Assembly (NCBI RefSeq): GCF_010560025.1
Contig: NZ_SAIY01000007.1
Coordinates: 1-64,000, forward strand
DNA length: 64,000 nt
Source of the DNA: Verrucosispora sioxanthis
GTDB lineage: Bacteria > Actinomycetota > Actinomycetes > Mycobacteriales > Micromonosporaceae
Direction of reading: 5' to 3'
The notes beneath the pieces were generated by a model. It saw only the letters and a program-made list of their open reading frames with translations. It was not told where the DNA came from and did not search any database. Shown here piece by piece: positions 63,400 to 64,000 of the stretch (position 1 is its first letter; each line of letters starts with the position of its first letter). Made by a program: the position numbers and the translations under genes.

Positions 63400-64000
63400 T
63401 CAGACCGGGGTGACGCCGTGCCGTCGCCGGGAGAAGTGCCGCTGCTTGCCCCGGGCAGCGGCGAACCGGCGCACCAGTTCGGCACGAAGTTCCTGCGGCT
63501 CGACGATCGCGTCGACCACCAGTTCGCTGGCGAGCCGTACGACGTCGATGTCCCGCTCGTACTCCTCGCGCCGGGCGGCGACGAACGCGGCCCGCTCGGC
63601 CTCGTCCTCGATCGCGGCGATCTTGTTCGCGTACACGGCGTTCACCGCGGCCTCCGCACCCATCACGGCGATCTTGGCGGTGGGCAGGGCGATGGTGGCG
63701 TCCGGTTCGAAGCCCGGCCCGGCCATGGCGTAGAGGCCGGCGCCGTACGCCTTGCGCACCACCACGCAGATCTTCGGTACGGTCGCCTCGGAGATCGCGG
63801 TGATCATCTTGGCGCCGTGCCGGATGATGCCCTGCTTCTCCACCGCGCTGCCGACCATGAACCCGGGCACGTCGCTCAGGAACAGCAGCGGCACGTTGAA
63901 CGCGTCGCAGAGCTGCACGAACCGGGTCGCCTTGTCGGCCGAGTCGACGAAGAGCACCCCGCCCTTGAACATCGAGTTGTTGCCGACCACGCCGACGACC
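63400..64000 (-). CDS. Acyl-CoA carboxylase carboxyltransferase (beta) subunit, 3' part (cut by window edge)
   Basis: The C-terminal 200 codons are visible and the gene continues beyond 64000. Carboxyltransferase features: NNSMFKGGVLFVDSADKA, LLFLSDVPGFMVGSAVEKQG, and KAYGAGLYAMAGPGF. It carboxylates acetyl-, propionyl- or methylcrotonyl-CoA with a biotin subunit from elsewhere. The following acyl-CoA dehydrogenase hints at leucine or odd-chain catabolism. The end at 63400 is certain; the start is outside the window. Confidence 0.9.
   Translation of the reverse strand, partial: VVGVVGNNSMFKGGVLFVDSADKATRFVQLCDAFNVPLLFLSDVPGFMVGSAVEKQGIIRHGAKMITAISEATVPKICVVVRKAYGAGLYAMAGPGFEPDATIALPTAKIAVMGAEAAVNAVYANKIAAIEDEAERAAFVAARREEYERDIDVVRLASELVVDAIVEPQELRAELVRRFAAARGKQRHFSRRRHGVTPV

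Overview
The window is very GC-rich, densely coded DNA from a high-GC Gram-positive actinomycete. The best fit is Micromonospora or a close relative in the Micromonosporaceae. The reasons are the crgA-pknA/pknB-pbpA-rodA-pstP-fhaA/B division and cell-wall cluster (dnaA-proximal in Actinobacteria), two small DUF6458-type membrane proteins, an XRE/DUF5753 plus DUF397 pair, and GTTGATCATGA intergenic palindromes. It looks like ordinary chromosome: I see no prophage, insertion sequence, CRISPR array or biosynthetic cluster. The genus is inferred, not proven.

Layout. 0-5 kb: edge of a secreted-protein gene, then a 2-oxoacid dehydrogenase operon (E1 alpha, E1 beta, E2) and a 45-codon basic protein. 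5-7.6 kb: a Pro/Trp/Gln-rich membrane protein gene with several apparent frame breaks. 7.8-14 kb: thioredoxin/NHL protein, 5-oxoprolinase operon pxpBCA, hemolysin III homologue, and a SixA phosphatase flanked by two DUF6458 proteins. 14-22 kb: acyl-CoA dehydrogenase, SpoIIE-type phosphatase, RlpA-like protein, phosphoribosyltransferase, hydrolase, ASCH protein, LLM oxidoreductase and a secreted protein. 22-30 kb: tRNA-Gly, M43 metalloprotease, PPOX-family protein and dcd around a LexA-type box, two NlpC/P60 hydrolases (one behind a c-di-AMP riboswitch), and a membrane Fe-S oxidoreductase.

30-45 kb is the core: crgA, DUF881 protein, class E sortase, a small membrane protein and pabA-type amidotransferase, then on the minus strand fhaA-fhaB-pstP-rodA-pbpA-pknA-pknB-ydcF with mostly 4-nt overlaps, and tRNA-Leu. 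These genes make up the Ser/Thr phosphorylation, phosphothreonine-reading and peptidoglycan-elongation machinery. The sortase tail and a PASTA protein at 53 kb carry repeated D-x-T-A-x-(L/I/M) motifs that resemble substrates of these kinases.

45-64 kb: an epimerase plus WecG/TagA glycosyltransferase pair, subtilisin with P-domain, XRE/DUF397 pair, two non-kinase PASTA proteins, a polytopic membrane protein, glutamate-cysteine ligase family protein, divergent YceI/MarR, a large HTH-ATPase-TPR regulator, and an acyl-CoA dehydrogenase behind a truncated acyl-CoA carboxylase gene.

Regulatory reading: a c-di-AMP riboswitch (about 26.25 kb), a perfect TCGAAC-N4-GTTCGA box (24.47 kb), and two nearly identical GTTACTG-N-T-N-GGTAAC palindromes upstream of the acyl-CoA dehydrogenase at 14-16 kb and the Fe-S oxidoreductase at 28-30 kb, which suggest a shared fatty-acid-oxidation regulon.
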